From Bacteriovoracaceae bacterium UBA4097 (lineage in GTDB: Bacteria > Bdellovibrionota > Bacteriovoracia > Bacteriovoracales > Bacteriovoracaceae), in the NCBI GenBank assembly GCA_002381765.1, contig DFXX01000051.1, positions 1 through 24,733 of the forward strand: 24,733 nt of DNA, in the 5' to 3' direction. The notes beneath the pieces are model-generated. The model saw only the letters and a list, made by a program, of their open reading frames with translations. It was not told the DNA's origin and made no database searches. A program made the position numbers and the translations under genes. Position 1 is the first letter of the stretch, and each line of letters starts with the position of its first letter. Below are positions 24,306-24,733 of the stretch, piece by piece.

Positions 24306-24704
24306 ATGAAGTACTCATTACTTTTTTTACTTTTAATTTTTGCCATGAATTCAATAGCATCGATCGAAGGCATGAAGAAGCTCACCCCGGAAGAGGCCCA
24401 AGACGTCAAAGAAGCCCTGATTGCGGCCAATGATGGTGACCCTTTCTTTGGTGACTGTAATCTTCAGGCCTTGGGAAATCCCCGCAGTGAGATGTACATC
24501 AATGAGGAAGGCCATGATCCCTTAGTGGTGTTTTATTTTTTGCGACAGTATCTCAAGGTTTCCACCGATCCAGCGGCTGCCAAGATCACTTCGGTTAAGA
24601 AGGGGCATTTGAAGTTTAAAAGAGAAAATGTAGGGAATATCAAAAATCCCATTTTTGTAGATAAAAAAATCGAATATCTGGAAACAAACTGTTTGCCTGA
24701 ATAA
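24306..24704 (+). CDS. Small exported protein, unknown function (132 aa)
   Basis: ATG with AGGA 5 nt upstream. Signal peptide 1-18 (LLFLLLIFAMNSIAS). The mature part is about 114 residues: a helical start (KKLTPEEAQDVKEALIAAND), a Cys in FFGDCNLQAL, a beta-like end, and a final Cys in YLETNCLPE, so one disulfide is possible. No repeats or membrane segment after the signal. No neighbour downstream within the window. GC is higher than in the AT-rich spacer before it. I recognise no family; periplasmic location is the only safe statement. Confidence 0.75.
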   Translation: MKYSLLFLLLIFAMNSIASIEGMKKLTPEEAQDVKEALIAANDGDPFFGDCNLQALGNPRSEMYINEEGHDPLVVFYFLRQYLKVSTDPAAAKITSVKKGHLKFKRENVGNIKNPIFVDKKIEYLETNCLPE

Positions 24705-24733
24705 GTTTCTGTTCGTAATCCCCAATTGAACTA

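Overview
The window looks like ordinary chromosomal sequence from a Gram-negative bacterium of moderate GC, most likely in the Bdellovibrionota (Bdellovibrio/Bacteriovorax/Peredibacter-type predators or relatives). This placement is an inference from gene content: folate-type TrmFO, two tandem M16 peptidases, a bactofilin with an L,D-peptidase, a FliL-like protein, an S1/P1 nuclease and many exported proteins. No marker gene such as 16S rRNA is present to prove it. I see no tRNA, rRNA, IS element, phage gene or CRISPR array.

Left part (1-5760): a minus-strand operon trmFO > EamA transporter > glycosyltransferase-like protein (3423 down to 107) diverges from nadE and a coiled-coil protein with a histone H1-like Lys/Ala tail (3509-5724). 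Next (5762-8640) is a minus-strand pair: a long acidic/coiled-coil protein overlapping by 1 nt a GGDEF diguanylate cyclase with a degenerate receiver-like N-terminus. Diverging from it is a compact plus-strand module (8902-10968): exported YkuD L,D-peptidase with an NTF2-like tail, single-pass membrane protein, bactofilin. This is probably a cell-shape or localized peptidoglycan-remodelling unit.

Middle (10972-17121): an M16 protease pair, one active lipoprotein and one partner without the zinc motif, faces alanine dehydrogenase. A FliL-like protein follows and converges on an unlisted 57-aa gene (15665-15838, minus). Upstream on that strand lie a rhomboid-fold protein without the catalytic serine and methylmalonyl-CoA epimerase, which overlap by 4 nt.

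Right part (17119-24733): a large Cys-rich lipoprotein; a 459-bp intergenic region with two adjacent hairpins and a good terminator; an operon of a single-domain asparaginase and an S1/P1 nuclease; divergent htpG; then an AT-rich end with three small exported proteins of unknown function.

Several genes are best read with an internal start chosen by Shine-Dalgarno and family length (trmFO, M16 pair, ald, Cys-rich lipoprotein, asparaginase, htpG). I found no obvious defence or mobile system. The strongest candidates for something under-described are the L,D-peptidase/linker/bactofilin operon, the acidic coiled-coil/GGDEF pair, the pseudo-rhomboid, and the 57-aa gene.
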